Source: an uncultured Flavobacteriaceae bacterium | GTDB taxonomy: Bacteria > Bacteroidota > Bacteroidia > Flavobacteriales > Flavobacteriaceae | DNA: 64,000 nt | Direction: 5' to 3' | Assembly: GCA_947498845.1 (NCBI GenBank) | Contig: CANMLX010000002.1 | Location: 124,001 to 188,000, forward strand | Shown here: one piece after another, positions 55,846 to 64,000 of the stretch | How the letters are laid out: every line of letters starts with the position of its first letter | Position numbering within the stretch: position 1 is the first letter of the stretch | Translations under genes and position numbers: made by a program | Notes under the pieces: model-generated | Told to the model about the DNA's origin: nothing | What the model saw: only the letters and a program-made list of their open reading frames with translations | Databases searched by the model: none

Positions 55846-56859
55846 ATGGCAAAAATTAAATTAGAGTACATATGGTTAGATGGATACCAGCCAACTGCTA
55901 ACCTAAGAAGTAAAACTAAAGTTGAAGAGCACGAAAATTTCAAAGGAACATTAGACGAAATTGGAATGTGGTCTTTCGACGGATCATCTACAAAACAAGC
56001 TGAAGGTGGTTCTTCTGACTGTTTATTAAAACCTGTAGCCATTTATCCAGATCCTACAAGAAGAAATGGTTATTTAGTAATGACTGAGGTTTTAAATGCA
56101 GATGGTACACCACACGAAAGTAACGGTAGAGCTACTATTGATGATGATGATAATGATTTCTGGTTTGGTTTTGAGCAAGAATATTTTATTTGGGATCCAG
56201 AAACTAACTTACCATTAGGTTTCCCAAGAGATCAAACACCTCAAGGACAATTTTACTGTTCTGTAGGTGGTAAAAATGCTTTCGGAAGAGAAATTGTTGA
56301 AAAGCATGCAGATTTATGTATCGATGCAGGATTAAACTTTGAAGGTATTAATGCTGAAGTTGCTGCAGGACAATGGGAATTCCAATTATTTGGAAAAGGA
56401 GCTAAGTTAGCTGGTGACGAAATTTGGGTTGCTAGATATTTATTAGAAAGATTAACAGAAGATTATGGTTTAGCAATAAACTGGCATCCTAAGCCTTTAG
56501 GTGCTACAGATTGGAATGGTTCTGGTATGCACGCAAACTTCTCTAATGAAACATTAAGAACTTGTGGTTCTAAAGAGACTTACGAAAAAATATGTGAAGC
56601 ATTCCGTCCAGTTGTTAAAGAGCATATTGCTGTTTATGGCGCATATAACGACCAACGTTTAACAGGTGAGCACGAAACACAATCTATTGATGAATTCTCT
56701 TTTGGAATTTCAGATAGAGGGGCTTCAATACGTATTCCAATCATCACAGTAGAAAAAGGTTGGAAAGGCTGGTTAGAAGACAGAAGACCTGCTTCTAATG
56801 GAGATCCATATAAAATTGCTGGAAGAATTATAAAAACAGTTAAGTCTGCTAAAGTATAA
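55846..56859 (+). CDS. glnA: Glutamine synthetase type II
   Basis: A 337-aa enzyme of the eukaryote-like type II group. The beta-grasp N-terminal part (KIKLEYIWLDGYQPTANLRS) and the catalytic segments GFEQEYF, GINAEVAAGQWEFQ, NWHPKPLGATDWNGSGMH, and SFGISDRGASIRIP are all present, so it should be active. Its start is preceded by a -7 box TATATTTG at 55798-55805 but no good -33 box. It shares the intergenic region with the divergent type III gene. A perfect terminator follows. Confidence 0.95.
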   Translation: MAKIKLEYIWLDGYQPTANLRSKTKVEEHENFKGTLDEIGMWSFDGSSTKQAEGGSSDCLLKPVAIYPDPTRRNGYLVMTEVLNADGTPHESNGRATIDDDDNDFWFGFEQEYFIWDPETNLPLGFPRDQTPQGQFYCSVGGKNAFGREIVEKHADLCIDAGLNFEGINAEVAAGQWEFQLFGKGAKLAGDEIWVARYLLERLTEDYGLAINWHPKPLGATDWNGSGMHANFSNETLRTCGSKETYEKICEAFRPVVKEHIAVYGAYNDQRLTGEHETQSIDEFSFGISDRGASIRIPIITVEKGWKGWLEDRRPASNGDPYKIAGRIIKTVKSAKV

Positions 56860-56882
56860 TTACCGATAAATTAGTTAAATCT

Positions 56883-56917
56883 AAAAAACGCTCCAAAATA
56901 ATTTTGGAGCGTTTTTT
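56883..56917 (+). terminator. glnA terminator
   Basis: A perfect 17-bp stem (AAAAAACGCTCCAAAAT with ATTTTGGAGCGTTTTTT) and one loop base, ending in six T. It lies 24 bp after the glnA stop. Confidence 0.92.
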
Positions 56918-57103
56918 GTTATAAATCTTTTTTGTTTAGAAGAAAAAGAAAATTAAAGCATCGTTTTGAGCTATGATTTTACTTTATTTTGAAGTATAAA
57001 CAGAAAAGATAAATTTTTAACAGCTAAATTTTAAAGCAGAAAAGGTCTTTTTATACTTAAACACCATATTAATCGTTATTTTTGCGAGAAACTTTTTTCA
57101 ACT

Positions 57104-59224
57104 TTGAGAACATCTTATTTTCTATATATCCTTTTCTTTTCAGTTTTTTCATTTAATTCTATATCAGCTCAAAAAAAAATTGAAATAAAATATTCTGGAT
57201 TTTTAACATTTAATGAACTAGAATACCCTGGAGCTAAAATTTTAACTCGTGATGATTCCGAACAAGTACACATATTCCATGAAGGAACAAATATGTGGTG
57301 TGATAAAGCGTATTATTATAGTAATGAGAATTTTATAGAGGCTTTTGGTAATGTAAAAATGATACAAGGAGATACCATCAATATGGCCTCTAAATATGTT
57401 GAATACGATGGAGCTACTAAACTTGCTTTTGCTAGTGGGGATGTTATTTTAAAAGATCCAAATTCTACTATAACTACAGATACTTTATATTTTGATAGAG
57501 ATAGGCAACAAGCTTTTTACAGAAGCCATGGTACAGTAGAAAAAGATACATCAGGAACTATTACAAGTAAAATTGGCCGTTATTACATGAAAGACAAAAA
57601 ATATAAGTTTGTTGAGGATGTAGTGCTTACTAATCCAGATGCGGTAATAAAATCCAATTATTTCGATTTTTATTCTGAAAGTGGTCATGCTTATTTGTTT
57701 GGTCCTTCAACAATTACAACAGAAGAAAGTGTTACCTATTGCGAAAAAGGATTCTACGACACCAAAAACAAGATTGGACATGCTATGAAAAATGCCAAAA
57801 TAGATTATGACTTAAAAGAAATAGTTGGTGATAGTCTTTATTTTGATAACAACAATAGTTTTGCTTCAGCTACCAATAATATTAAAGTAACAGACACTAT
57901 AAATAATAGTATTGTAAAAGGGCATTATGCAGAAATATTTAAAGCTAAAGATTCCATTTTCATTACCAAACGCGCTTATGCTATAACGGTTCAAGAAAAA
58001 GATTCTATATATATTCATGGAGACACTCTAATGGTAACTGGAAAACCAGAAAAACGTATTACGCGTGTTTTTAGAAATGTAAAACTCTTTAAATCAGATT
58101 TAAGTGGTAAAGCAGATTCTATACATGTAAATCATGAAACTGGATTGACGCAACTCATAAATATAAGTAATGCTAAGTCATCGGGAGCATTTACAACAAA
58201 AAGAAAACCTATTATATGGAATTTGGCTAATCAAATGACAGGTGATACTATTCATCTACAATCAGATACAAAAAAAGACAAACTGGATTCTTTAATTGTT
58301 TTTAATAATGCTTTCCTTATTAGTAAAGACACTTTAAGCGATGGTTTTAACCAGATAAATGGAAAAAAGCTTGTCGGTTTATTTGATGAAAACAATGAAA
58401 TCTATCAAGTAGACATTATAAAGAATGCCCAATCCATTTACTACATGAGAAATGATAAAGGTGAGCTTGTTGGTATAGATAAATCTAAATCTGGGTTAAT
58501 AAAAATACTTTTTGAAAACAAGGCTATTGAACAGGTTATAAAGCTCAACCAGGTTGATGGTAAAATTTATCCAGAATCGCAGTTTCCTAAAAATGAAAAA
58601 ATATTTAAAGGCTTTGATTGGCGTGAAGAAGAACGCCCAATGAGTGTTGACGATTTATTTAAAGATGACCCTCCTTTAAAATTACCTACCATTAAAGGAC
58701 TAGAAGATTATGTCCCTGAGGATGATTTTTTTGATGATAGTATATCTGATAGAATAGCTTTATCAAAAAGAAGGTTTTTGATAAAAAATTCAAATTATCA
58801 AGATGATAACTTGTTAAAATTCAACAATGAATTTGAAAATTCCATATGGTCAAAAAGAAAAGTAAAAGTATTGCCTAATTCCTCAAAATCACCACAAGGC
58901 AAGATGGAAGCTTATAAAGTTATAGGCAAAGACAATGATAAGGTTGACGGATACCTAGTACAAACTATAAATAAAAATAAAGGGAAATTTATGTTTTCTA
59001 TTTGGGCAAAAGGAAAAGGAGAAATTAGGATAAGACTTCAAGAAGGAGGAGGCAATTATACTAATTACTCTACTACAAATATTATATTAACTAATAAATG
59101 GAAAAATTATAAAGTTAAATGTAATAAAGATAAAGATGGGAATAACATACGGGGTGTTATAAGTGGTATACATAAAAATGATAATTTTTTTCTTTGGAAT
59201 GCCAAATTAACACTTATTCATTAA
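57104..59224 (+). CDS. OstA/LptA-like protein with extra C-terminal domain
   Basis: A 706-aa envelope protein. The signal peptide (RTSYFLYILFFSVFSFNSISAQ) follows a TTG start at 57104; no in-frame ATG precedes it. Residues about 25-540 consist of repeated OstA/LptA beta-jelly-roll strands (WCDKAYYYSNENFIEAFGNVKMI, YVEYDGATKLAFASGDVILKD, and similar), the periplasmic lipopolysaccharide-bridge fold. Residues about 570-706 form an added domain (FNNEFENSIWSKRKVKVL to FMFSIWAKGKGEIRIRLQ and LTNKWKNYKVKC) that looks like a carbohydrate-binding-module beta sandwich. A role in LPS transport is inferred from the fold. A -7 box TATTTTTG lies at 57077-57084. Aminotransferase gene follows by 37 bp. Confidence 0.88.
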   Translation: MRTSYFLYILFFSVFSFNSISAQKKIEIKYSGFLTFNELEYPGAKILTRDDSEQVHIFHEGTNMWCDKAYYYSNENFIEAFGNVKMIQGDTINMASKYVEYDGATKLAFASGDVILKDPNSTITTDTLYFDRDRQQAFYRSHGTVEKDTSGTITSKIGRYYMKDKKYKFVEDVVLTNPDAVIKSNYFDFYSESGHAYLFGPSTITTEESVTYCEKGFYDTKNKIGHAMKNAKIDYDLKEIVGDSLYFDNNNSFASATNNIKVTDTINNSIVKGHYAEIFKAKDSIFITKRAYAITVQEKDSIYIHGDTLMVTGKPEKRITRVFRNVKLFKSDLSGKADSIHVNHETGLTQLINISNAKSSGAFTTKRKPIIWNLANQMTGDTIHLQSDTKKDKLDSLIVFNNAFLISKDTLSDGFNQINGKKLVGLFDENNEIYQVDIIKNAQSIYYMRNDKGELVGIDKSKSGLIKILFENKAIEQVIKLNQVDGKIYPESQFPKNEKIFKGFDWREEERPMSVDDLFKDDPPLKLPTIKGLEDYVPEDDFFDDSISDRIALSKRRFLIKNSNYQDDNLLKFNNEFENSIWSKRKVKVLPNSSKSPQGKMEAYKVIGKDNDKVDGYLVQTINKNKGKFMFSIWAKGKGEIRIRLQEGGGNYTNYSTTNIILTNKWKNYKVKCNKDKDGNNIRGVISGIHKNDNFFLWNAKLTLIH

Positions 59225-59261
59225 GTCATAATAATCTACTATTGTCTAGATTTGAGTAATA

Positions 59262-60443
59262 ATGAAACAAGACTTCTTAAAATATCAAGCACAAACAACT
59301 TCTACACCATTAGCCATGGAAATTTCGCATGCTAAGGGCTCTTACATTTACGATACTAATAATAAAGCGCATTTAGATTTTGTAGCTGGAGTATCCGCTT
59401 GTACATTAGGTCATAATCACCCCAAAGTAAAAGAAGCCATTCAAAACCAGCTCGACAAATATTTACATGTTATGGTGTATGGTGAATATATACAAAAACC
59501 AGCTGTTGAGCTTACTAAATTACTAGCCAATAATTTACCAAAATCATTAGAAAAAACATACCTTACTAATTCTGGGACTGAAGCTATTGAAGGCGCATTA
59601 AAACTAGCCAAACGAGCTACAGGAAGAAGCGAAATCATTGCAGCAAATAACGCCTACCATGGCAATACAATGGGCGCTATGAGTGTTATGGGCTATGAAG
59701 AACGTAAACAAGCCTTTAGACCACTAATACCAAATGTACGTTTTATTTTTTTTAATAAGGAAGAGGATTTACATTTAATAACCACCAAAACGGCCTGTGT
59801 AATTTTAGAAACTATACAAGGAGGCGCAGGATTTATAGAACCTACAAACGATTACCTCGAAAAAGTAAGAAAACAATGTAACAAAGTAGGTGCTCTTTTA
59901 ATATTAGACGAAATACAACCTGGTATTGGCAGAACTGGTAAATTGTTTGGTTTTGAACATTATAATTGTGTTCCCGATATTTTAGTTTCTGGCAAAGGTT
60001 TAGGTGGCGGCATGCCTATTGGAGCTTTTACAGCTTCGAGTAAATTAATGGATTTACTTCAAGATAACCCAAAACTAGGGCATATAACAACATTTGGAGG
60101 TCATCCTTTAATTACCGCGTCTGCACTGGCCACATTAAAAGAGGTTGTTAATAGTGATTTAATAGATCAAACCCTTGAAAAAGAGTTATTATTTCGTGAA
60201 CTTTTACAGCACCCTTTAATTACAGAAATTAGAGGAAAAGGCTTGATGTTAGCTCTAATTATGCCAAATTTAGAAATTGCTAATACATTAATTCTGCAAG
60301 CTAAAGACCAAGGTCTCATACTATTTTGGCTTTTATTTGAACCAAAAGCTGTAAGAATTACGCCTCCCTTGACAATTTCTAAAGAAGAAATAAAAAAAGG
60401 ATGTTATATAATTTTAGATATTCTCAACAATATAAAACCATAA
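59262..60443 (+). CDS. Class III aminotransferase (aspartate aminotransferase family)
   Basis: A 393-aa PLP enzyme of the ornithine/acetylornithine aminotransferase group. The segments NSGTEAIEGALKLAKRATGR, AYHGNTMGAMSV, ILETIQGGAGFIEP and LILDEIQPGIGRTGKLFGFE surround the cofactor; the PLP lysine is in LVSGKGLGGGMPIGAF near residue 245. The family includes ArgD, but no arginine genes are adjacent and the substrate is not shown. A -7-like TAGATTTG lies 8 bp before the ATG, so if used the transcript would be nearly leaderless. Confidence 0.9.
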   Translation: MKQDFLKYQAQTTSTPLAMEISHAKGSYIYDTNNKAHLDFVAGVSACTLGHNHPKVKEAIQNQLDKYLHVMVYGEYIQKPAVELTKLLANNLPKSLEKTYLTNSGTEAIEGALKLAKRATGRSEIIAANNAYHGNTMGAMSVMGYEERKQAFRPLIPNVRFIFFNKEEDLHLITTKTACVILETIQGGAGFIEPTNDYLEKVRKQCNKVGALLILDEIQPGIGRTGKLFGFEHYNCVPDILVSGKGLGGGMPIGAFTASSKLMDLLQDNPKLGHITTFGGHPLITASALATLKEVVNSDLIDQTLEKELLFRELLQHPLITEIRGKGLMLALIMPNLEIANTLILQAKDQGLILFWLLFEPKAVRITPPLTISKEEIKKGCYIILDILNNIKP

Positions 60444-60593
60444 CACCTTAAAAATCAAACAATAAACAACAAGTGTTTTGTTTTTAATAGATTCTGTTGA
60501 TTATTTTGTTAAAAACATTTATCGTTACTTTTTCTTAAAACTCACATATAATACTATCTTTATTAATGAACAATACTTATATATAAGTTATAT

Positions 60594-61982
60594 ATGGAGT
60601 TTAGTCATAGCGACAATAACAATTTATCACTTACAAAATTTGAATCAATGTTGAAAACAAACAATGTTTTGTTTTTTGATTCTGAAGAGTTTGAAAATAT
60701 TATACACCATTACCTTAATCTTGGGAAAATTGCTCTAGCTAAAAAAGCTATTAAATTAGGTCTTGAACAACATCCAGCATCTATAAATTTAAGACTTTTT
60801 AAAGTTGAAATATTTGTAATAGAAGATAAATTAGAAGAAGCAGATAAACACTTAAACGAACTATACGACTTAGCCCCGAATAACGAAGAAATTTTTATAC
60901 AAAAGGCCAACATATTATCTAAAAAAGATGAGCATTTAAAATCTATAGAAGTACTAAAACATGCTCTAGACTTAACTGATGATGTTGTAGATATATACTC
61001 CTTAATTGGTATGGAATATCTGTTTTTAGATGAATTCGAAAATGCAAAGATTTATTTCATGAAATGCCTAGAAGTAGATATAGAAGACTATTCTGCGCTA
61101 TATAATATTATTTATTGTTTTGATTTTCTTGAGCAAAATGAAAAAGCAATAGACTATCTAAATGTATTTTTAGATAAAAACCCTTATAGTGAAGTTGCAT
61201 GGCACCAATTAGGGAAACAGTACTATATATTAGAAAAATATACAAAAGCGCTTACAGCATTCGATTTTGCAATTATATCTGATGATGCTTTTGTTGGAGC
61301 TTATCTAGAAAAAGGTAAAGTCCTTGAAAAACTAAGTAGATACTATGAGGCTATTGAAAGTTATAATGTTACTTTAAATTTAGATGACCCAACCTCTTTT
61401 GCCTTACTCCGTATTGGAAGTTGTTACGAAAAACTTAAAAACTACGACTTAGCCATACAATATTATTATAAAACAGTACACGAAGACCCTCTTTTAGACA
61501 AAGGTTGGGTAGCTATTACTAAATTTTATAAAAAAAGGAAAGATTACCAAAAAGCATTATACTATATAAATAAAGCTATAAATATAGATAGCGAAAATGT
61601 AATTTATTGGAAATTATACTCTCAAATAAACAACCGTTTAGATTTTTTTGAAGAAGCAGAAAGAGGCTATAAAAAAACACTAGAGTTAGGTAATTTCGAA
61701 CTAAACACATGGATTGAAAGAAGCGACTTGCTCATAAAATTAGGAGAGCTAGAAGCTTCAATTTATAATTTGGAACAGGCTATGGAATTTTATCCAGAAA
61801 ACTCTGAAATAGAATATCGATTAGCAGGTCTATATTTTTCTTTAAATAAAAACGACAAAGGAGAATTTCATCTTAAAAATGGACTTCGACAAAACAAGGA
61901 TTATAGCTTTATCATAGATGAGCTTTTCCCTAATTTAATGCATAACTTGCAGGTAAAAACCTTGTTAAAAACTAAACACTAA
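60594..61982 (+). CDS. Tetratricopeptide repeat protein
   Basis: A 462-aa soluble protein made almost wholly of TPR helices from about residue 30 to 440; clear units are around DVVDIYSLIGMEYLFLDEFE, AWHQLGKQYYILEKYTKALT, DKGWVAITKFYKKRKDYQKA and NSEIEYRLAGLYFSLNKNDK. No signal peptide or membrane helix. TPR proteins are scaffolds for protein contacts. It stands between the aminotransferase gene (150 bp gap) and the DUF368 genes (46 bp gap). Partner unknown. Confidence 0.92.
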   Translation: MEFSHSDNNNLSLTKFESMLKTNNVLFFDSEEFENIIHHYLNLGKIALAKKAIKLGLEQHPASINLRLFKVEIFVIEDKLEEADKHLNELYDLAPNNEEIFIQKANILSKKDEHLKSIEVLKHALDLTDDVVDIYSLIGMEYLFLDEFENAKIYFMKCLEVDIEDYSALYNIIYCFDFLEQNEKAIDYLNVFLDKNPYSEVAWHQLGKQYYILEKYTKALTAFDFAIISDDAFVGAYLEKGKVLEKLSRYYEAIESYNVTLNLDDPTSFALLRIGSCYEKLKNYDLAIQYYYKTVHEDPLLDKGWVAITKFYKKRKDYQKALYYINKAINIDSENVIYWKLYSQINNRLDFFEEAERGYKKTLELGNFELNTWIERSDLLIKLGELEASIYNLEQAMEFYPENSEIEYRLAGLYFSLNKNDKGEFHLKNGLRQNKDYSFIIDELFPNLMHNLQVKTLLKTKH

Positions 61983-62028
61983 ATTAATACAAAATGTATA
62001 CCTTTGATTTTTCTCAAAAAGTCAATCC

Positions 62029-62949
62029 ATGCAAAGACGTTTAGTTGATTATTTAATTATTTCCTTAAAAGGGTTAGCCATGGGAGCTGCCGACGCTGTT
62101 CCTGGTGTTTCTGGAGGTACTATAGCTTTTATTTCTGGTATTTATGAAGAATTAATTTCCTCTATAAGTAATATAAATATTTCATTATTTAAAACGCTAT
62201 TTAAAAAAGGATTTAAGCCATTTTGGAAAGCACTTAACGGCAATTTTATTTTAGCACTTTTTATTGGTATAATTATAAGTTTTGTGTCTTTCATGAAACT
62301 CGCTAAATATCTGCTAGAACATCATCCAGTTTTAATTTGGTCGTTTTTTTTCGGGCTCATTATTGCAAGTATATACTTTGTAGGCAAGCAAATTACCAAA
62401 TGGAATATTAAAACTATTGTAGCCTTAATTATAGGAGCCATCATTGCTTATTATATTTCAGAATTACCCGCTTTAGGTAATAATCACAGTGATTATTTTT
62501 TATTCTTTGCAGGAGCAATAGCCATATGTGCTATGATTTTACCAGGTATTTCAGGTTCCTTTATACTTATAATATTAGGAGCTTATAAAACGTTAAGCAA
62601 TGCCATTAATGATTTTGATATTAAAAGGCTAATTATTTTCTCATTAGGAGCTTTAATTGGCTTACTAAGTTTTAGCCATGTTTTAAAATGGTTATTCAAA
62701 AACTATCACAACGTTACATTAGCATTATTAACAGGCTTTATTTTTGGCTCTCTAAATAAAGTTTGGCCATGGAAAGAAACATTGTCATGGTACACAAACT
62801 CAAAAGGTATAAAAACACCTCTATTACAAGAAAGTATTTCTCCCTTAAGGTTTAATGGAGATAATCAACTTATTTTTGCTATTATACTAATGATAGTAGG
62901 TTTTTTAACTATTTTCACTCTGGAAAAATTAGGTTCTCAAAAACAATAA
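62029..62949 (+). CDS. DUF368 family membrane transporter, copy 1
   Basis: A 306-aa protein with about eight membrane helices and the DUF368 repeat signature MGAADAVPGVSGGTIAFISG (residues about 18-37) and ICAMILPGISGSFILIILGA (about 183-202). DUF368 proteins (PopT) have been described as undecaprenyl-phosphate carriers that return the lipid to the cytoplasmic face for peptidoglycan synthesis. A -7 box TACCTTTG lies at 61999-62006. It overlaps the next gene by one base (TAATG), so the two are translationally coupled. Confidence 0.92.
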   Translation: MQRRLVDYLIISLKGLAMGAADAVPGVSGGTIAFISGIYEELISSISNINISLFKTLFKKGFKPFWKALNGNFILALFIGIIISFVSFMKLAKYLLEHHPVLIWSFFFGLIIASIYFVGKQITKWNIKTIVALIIGAIIAYYISELPALGNNHSDYFLFFAGAIAICAMILPGISGSFILIILGAYKTLSNAINDFDIKRLIIFSLGALIGLLSFSHVLKWLFKNYHNVTLALLTGFIFGSLNKVWPWKETLSWYTNSKGIKTPLLQESISPLRFNGDNQLIFAIILMIVGFLTIFTLEKLGSQKQ

Positions 62950-63965
62950 TGGAGCATACCAGAACATTTACAGATAAACTCTTTTTAGTACTAAAAGGAC
63001 TAGCTATGGGAGCAGCTAATAAAGTTCCAGGGGTTTCTGGCGGTGTCGTTGCTTTTGTAGCAGGCTTTTACGAAGAGTTTATTTATTCTTTAAAAAGAAT
63101 AAATAAAAATGCATTTAAATTACTGCTAAACTTAAAGTTTAAAAGCTTTTTTGAATATATAAATGGGCGTTTTCTAGTGCTTTTATTTTCTGGAATGATA
63201 ATAAGTTATTTTAGCATTTCAAAACTTCTGGATTATCTTATTATACATTATGAACTCTATGTTTGGAGTGTTTTCTTTGGAATGATAGTCGGCTCTGTTT
63301 ATTATATCTATAAAGATTTTAGTCATTGGAATAATAAAACGTTTTTATCGTTAGCAATTGGTGCTCTAATTGGTTTAAGTATTAGTTTTCTTAATCCTGC
63401 AAAAGAAAATGACAATCTCTTTTTTGTATTCTTTTGTGGCATTATTAGTGTTTCAGGAATGACACTTCCAGGGTTTTCTGGATCATTTATTTTAATTCTA
63501 ATAGGCAACTATGTGCTATTACTTGTAGACTCTGTTAATGCTTTATACGATACGTTCTATGAAATTATAAAAGGTGATTTTAGTTTTATATCAAATGTTG
63601 AACGTATTAGAATGCTTAAGGTTCTAGCTGTTTTTACACTAGGTTCTATCACTGGTTTAGTAACATTTTCTCATGCTTTAAGTTATATTTTAAAACATTA
63701 TAAAAACATAACAATAGCTACTATTTTAGGGTTTATAATTGGATCTCTTGGCGTTGTATGGCCATGGAAAAAAACAATTTTTGACACATTAGAAAATGGA
63801 ACACACACGTTAGATTCGTCTGGAGAAAGAATAGTTAAAAATTACGAAAGATATATACCCGAATTGTCAACGGAAACATTAATAGCTATTACATTTGCTT
63901 TTTTTGGTTTTGCTATTGTTGCAGCTTTGGAAATTTATGGTAAAAAACACAAAAAAAATGGTTAA
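62949..63965 (+). CDS. DUF368 family membrane transporter, copy 2
   Basis: A 338-aa second member of the same family, with MGAANKVPGVSGGVVAFVAG near residue 20 and VSGMTLPGFSGSFILILIG in the second half. It is homologous to but clearly diverged from copy 1, with a longer C-terminal loop (THTLDSSGERIVKNYERYIP). The ATG begins inside the stop of copy 1, and its end overlaps aroE by 8 bp. Two tandem copies may form a heteromer or split substrates. Confidence 0.92.
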   Translation: MEHTRTFTDKLFLVLKGLAMGAANKVPGVSGGVVAFVAGFYEEFIYSLKRINKNAFKLLLNLKFKSFFEYINGRFLVLLFSGMIISYFSISKLLDYLIIHYELYVWSVFFGMIVGSVYYIYKDFSHWNNKTFLSLAIGALIGLSISFLNPAKENDNLFFVFFCGIISVSGMTLPGFSGSFILILIGNYVLLLVDSVNALYDTFYEIIKGDFSFISNVERIRMLKVLAVFTLGSITGLVTFSHALSYILKHYKNITIATILGFIIGSLGVVWPWKKTIFDTLENGTHTLDSSGERIVKNYERYIPELSTETLIAITFAFFGFAIVAALEIYGKKHKKNG

Positions 63966-64000
63966 ACTAGGATTGTTAGGAAGAAATATTTCATATTCAT
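63958..64000 (+). CDS. aroE: Shikimate dehydrogenase, 5' end only
   Basis: Only 14 codons are visible (MVKLGLLGRNISYS). They match the conserved opening of AroE, in which the SxS motif (SYS) binds shikimate. The gene overlaps the end of the second DUF368 gene by 8 bp, so it is probably in the same operon. AroE reduces 3-dehydroshikimate with NADPH. The call rests on this short start. Confidence 0.65.
   Translation, partial: MVKLGLLGRNISYS

Noticed and set aside
1..64000. CRISPR array, rRNA operon or complete insertion sequence
   Set aside because: No series of regularly spaced direct repeats, no rRNA-like sequence and no transposase gene were seen; the repeats found are isolated foldback elements.

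Overview
The window looks like chromosome from a marine-type member of the Flavobacteriaceae (Bacteroidota). The evidence is low GC content, lipoproteins with short Lys/Ser-rich signal peptides, a type IX secretion C-terminal domain, a TonB receptor paired with a DUF4249 lipoprotein, type II and type III glutamine synthetases side by side, a bacillithiol deacetylase (BshB1), and promoters of the Bacteroidota form TTTG-N19-TAnnTTTG. No rRNA, CRISPR array or intact insertion sequence was seen.

Positions 1-3223 begin with the 5' part of a beta-helix lipoprotein gene on the minus strand. Next come a short tRNA-Ser-like 3' fragment followed by a terminator, a HipB/HipA toxin-antitoxin pair, and a non-coding stretch with several inverted repeats.

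Positions 3224-24458 hold the main accessory locus: five minus-strand genes with gaps of only 20-62 bp. In transcription order they are a fused TcB-TcC (SpvB/Rhs) protein of 2571 aa, a 156-aa zinc-ribbon protein, a 296-aa protein with a transthyretin-like and an Ig-like domain, a 642-aa zinc-dependent phospholipase C-like protein with a hydrophobic segment, and a 3356-aa TcA-type toxin subunit. Two small beta domains at the TcA N-terminus resemble the N-terminal domain of the 296-aa protein. The TcB-TcC protein ends in an unusual beta-repeat payload of about 345 aa. I infer an ABC (Tc) toxin complex with its own set of accessory proteins, possibly carrying a phospholipase as cargo.

Positions 24459-25593 are non-coding and contain a 172-bp foldback repeat. 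A second, diverged copy lies at 45191-45360. A different 163-bp foldback repeat occurs twice, at 35067-35229 and 41241-41403.

From 25594 to 64000 the window is mostly core genome: DUF2892 protein, glyA, fahA, an ECF sigma factor, pheT, a PAP2 phosphatase, a DUF2007 protein, an ABC-F ATPase, a thioredoxin-fold lipoprotein, trmD, an FnIII-like lipoprotein and a T9SS-secreted beta-helix protein, tRNA-His, bshB1-pyrF, prfA, a membrane protein, a small ABC system, an acidic lipoprotein, a DUF4249/TonB receptor pair, a DUF3078 outer-membrane-type protein, purM, divergent type III and type II glutamine synthetases, an OstA/LptA-like protein, a class III aminotransferase, a TPR protein, two tandem DUF368 transporters and the start of aroE. 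Function here is mainly translation, one-carbon and nitrogen metabolism, and envelope biogenesis.
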